From Brachycybe producta (taxonomy: Eukaryota > Arthropoda > Diplopoda > Playtdesmida > Andrognathidae), in assembly GCA_036925085.1 (NCBI GenBank), contig JAUPFP010000071.1:477501-541500 (forward strand): DNA of 64,000 nt, written 5' to 3'. A program made the position numbers and the translations under genes. Shown here one piece after another: positions 63,991-64,000 of this stretch (position 1 is its first letter; the number at the start of each line of letters is the position of its first letter). Below the pieces are notes generated by a model. That model was given only the letters and a program-made list of their open reading frames with translations, was not told the DNA's origin and did not search any database.

Positions 63991-64000
63991 TTAAAGAAGA
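63991..64000 (-). CDS. XRCC1: XRCC1, 3' end of a coding exon cut by the window edge (partial)
   Basis: Only ten exon bases are visible. They are followed on the minus strand by a consensus donor (GTAAGT, plus-strand 63985-63990). The exon would end with one base of a split codon. That is exactly the phase needed by the next supported exon at 52677-52854, which begins with two bases completing a codon. Read this way the junction is S-S-L-N-G-N-L-D, with no stop. The residues lie in the unconserved acidic linker between the two BRCT domains, so homology cannot confirm them. The call rests on the splice signal, the phase match and the position upstream of the other exons. Another exon inside the 11-kb intron is not excluded. 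Confidence 0.5.

Overview
This window is AT-rich eukaryotic nuclear DNA dominated by repeats. The one protein-coding gene I can support is the 3' part of an animal XRCC1 gene (X-ray repair cross-complementing 1, the single-strand-break-repair scaffold) on the minus strand. Its coding exons are tiny islands in multi-kilobase introns: 63991-64000 (running off the window edge), 52677-52854, 47343-47537, 34957-35032 and the terminal exon 31462-31578. All four introns are GT-AG, all exon phases join without a stop, and the ~191 predicted residues contain the conserved YAGSTD motif and a complete C-terminal BRCT domain. A C-terminal BRCT of this type points to an animal. Very AT-rich sequence, introns of 3.4-12.3 kb, long TA/GA microsatellites and many Helitron-like, hAT-like and LTR repeats suggest an invertebrate with a sizeable genome (possibly a mollusc or other lophotrochozoan). 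The species cannot be fixed from the sequence alone.

Layout. 1-31158 lies downstream of XRCC1; I see no supportable host exon there, only transposon remnants: a Gypsy-like LTR family (2795, 7131, 16726), a mariner-like element with a nested palindromic MITE (9318-10405), hAT-like MITEs, hairpins and microsatellites. At 21953-24397 sits a cluster of four copies of a non-autonomous Helitron-like family, one of them split by an insertion that looks like a solo LTR. 31159-31578 is the XRCC1 3' UTR and terminal exon. 31579-64000 is XRCC1 introns and exons, with two more copies of the Helitron-like family (32711 and 49345), a foldback family (39285, 41955, 44765), several MITEs with clean terminal inverted repeats, a 27-bp tandem repeat (60105) and very long TA tracts (62125, 63434).

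I found no CRISPR, prokaryotic operon, convincing tRNA/rRNA gene or novel multi-gene system. The notable content is the XRCC1 reconstruction, the structure of the Helitron-like family (3' hairpin plus CTAG, an internal 144-bp palindrome, a pyrimidine/purine minisatellite of variable copy number), and several perfect or near-perfect inverted repeats.
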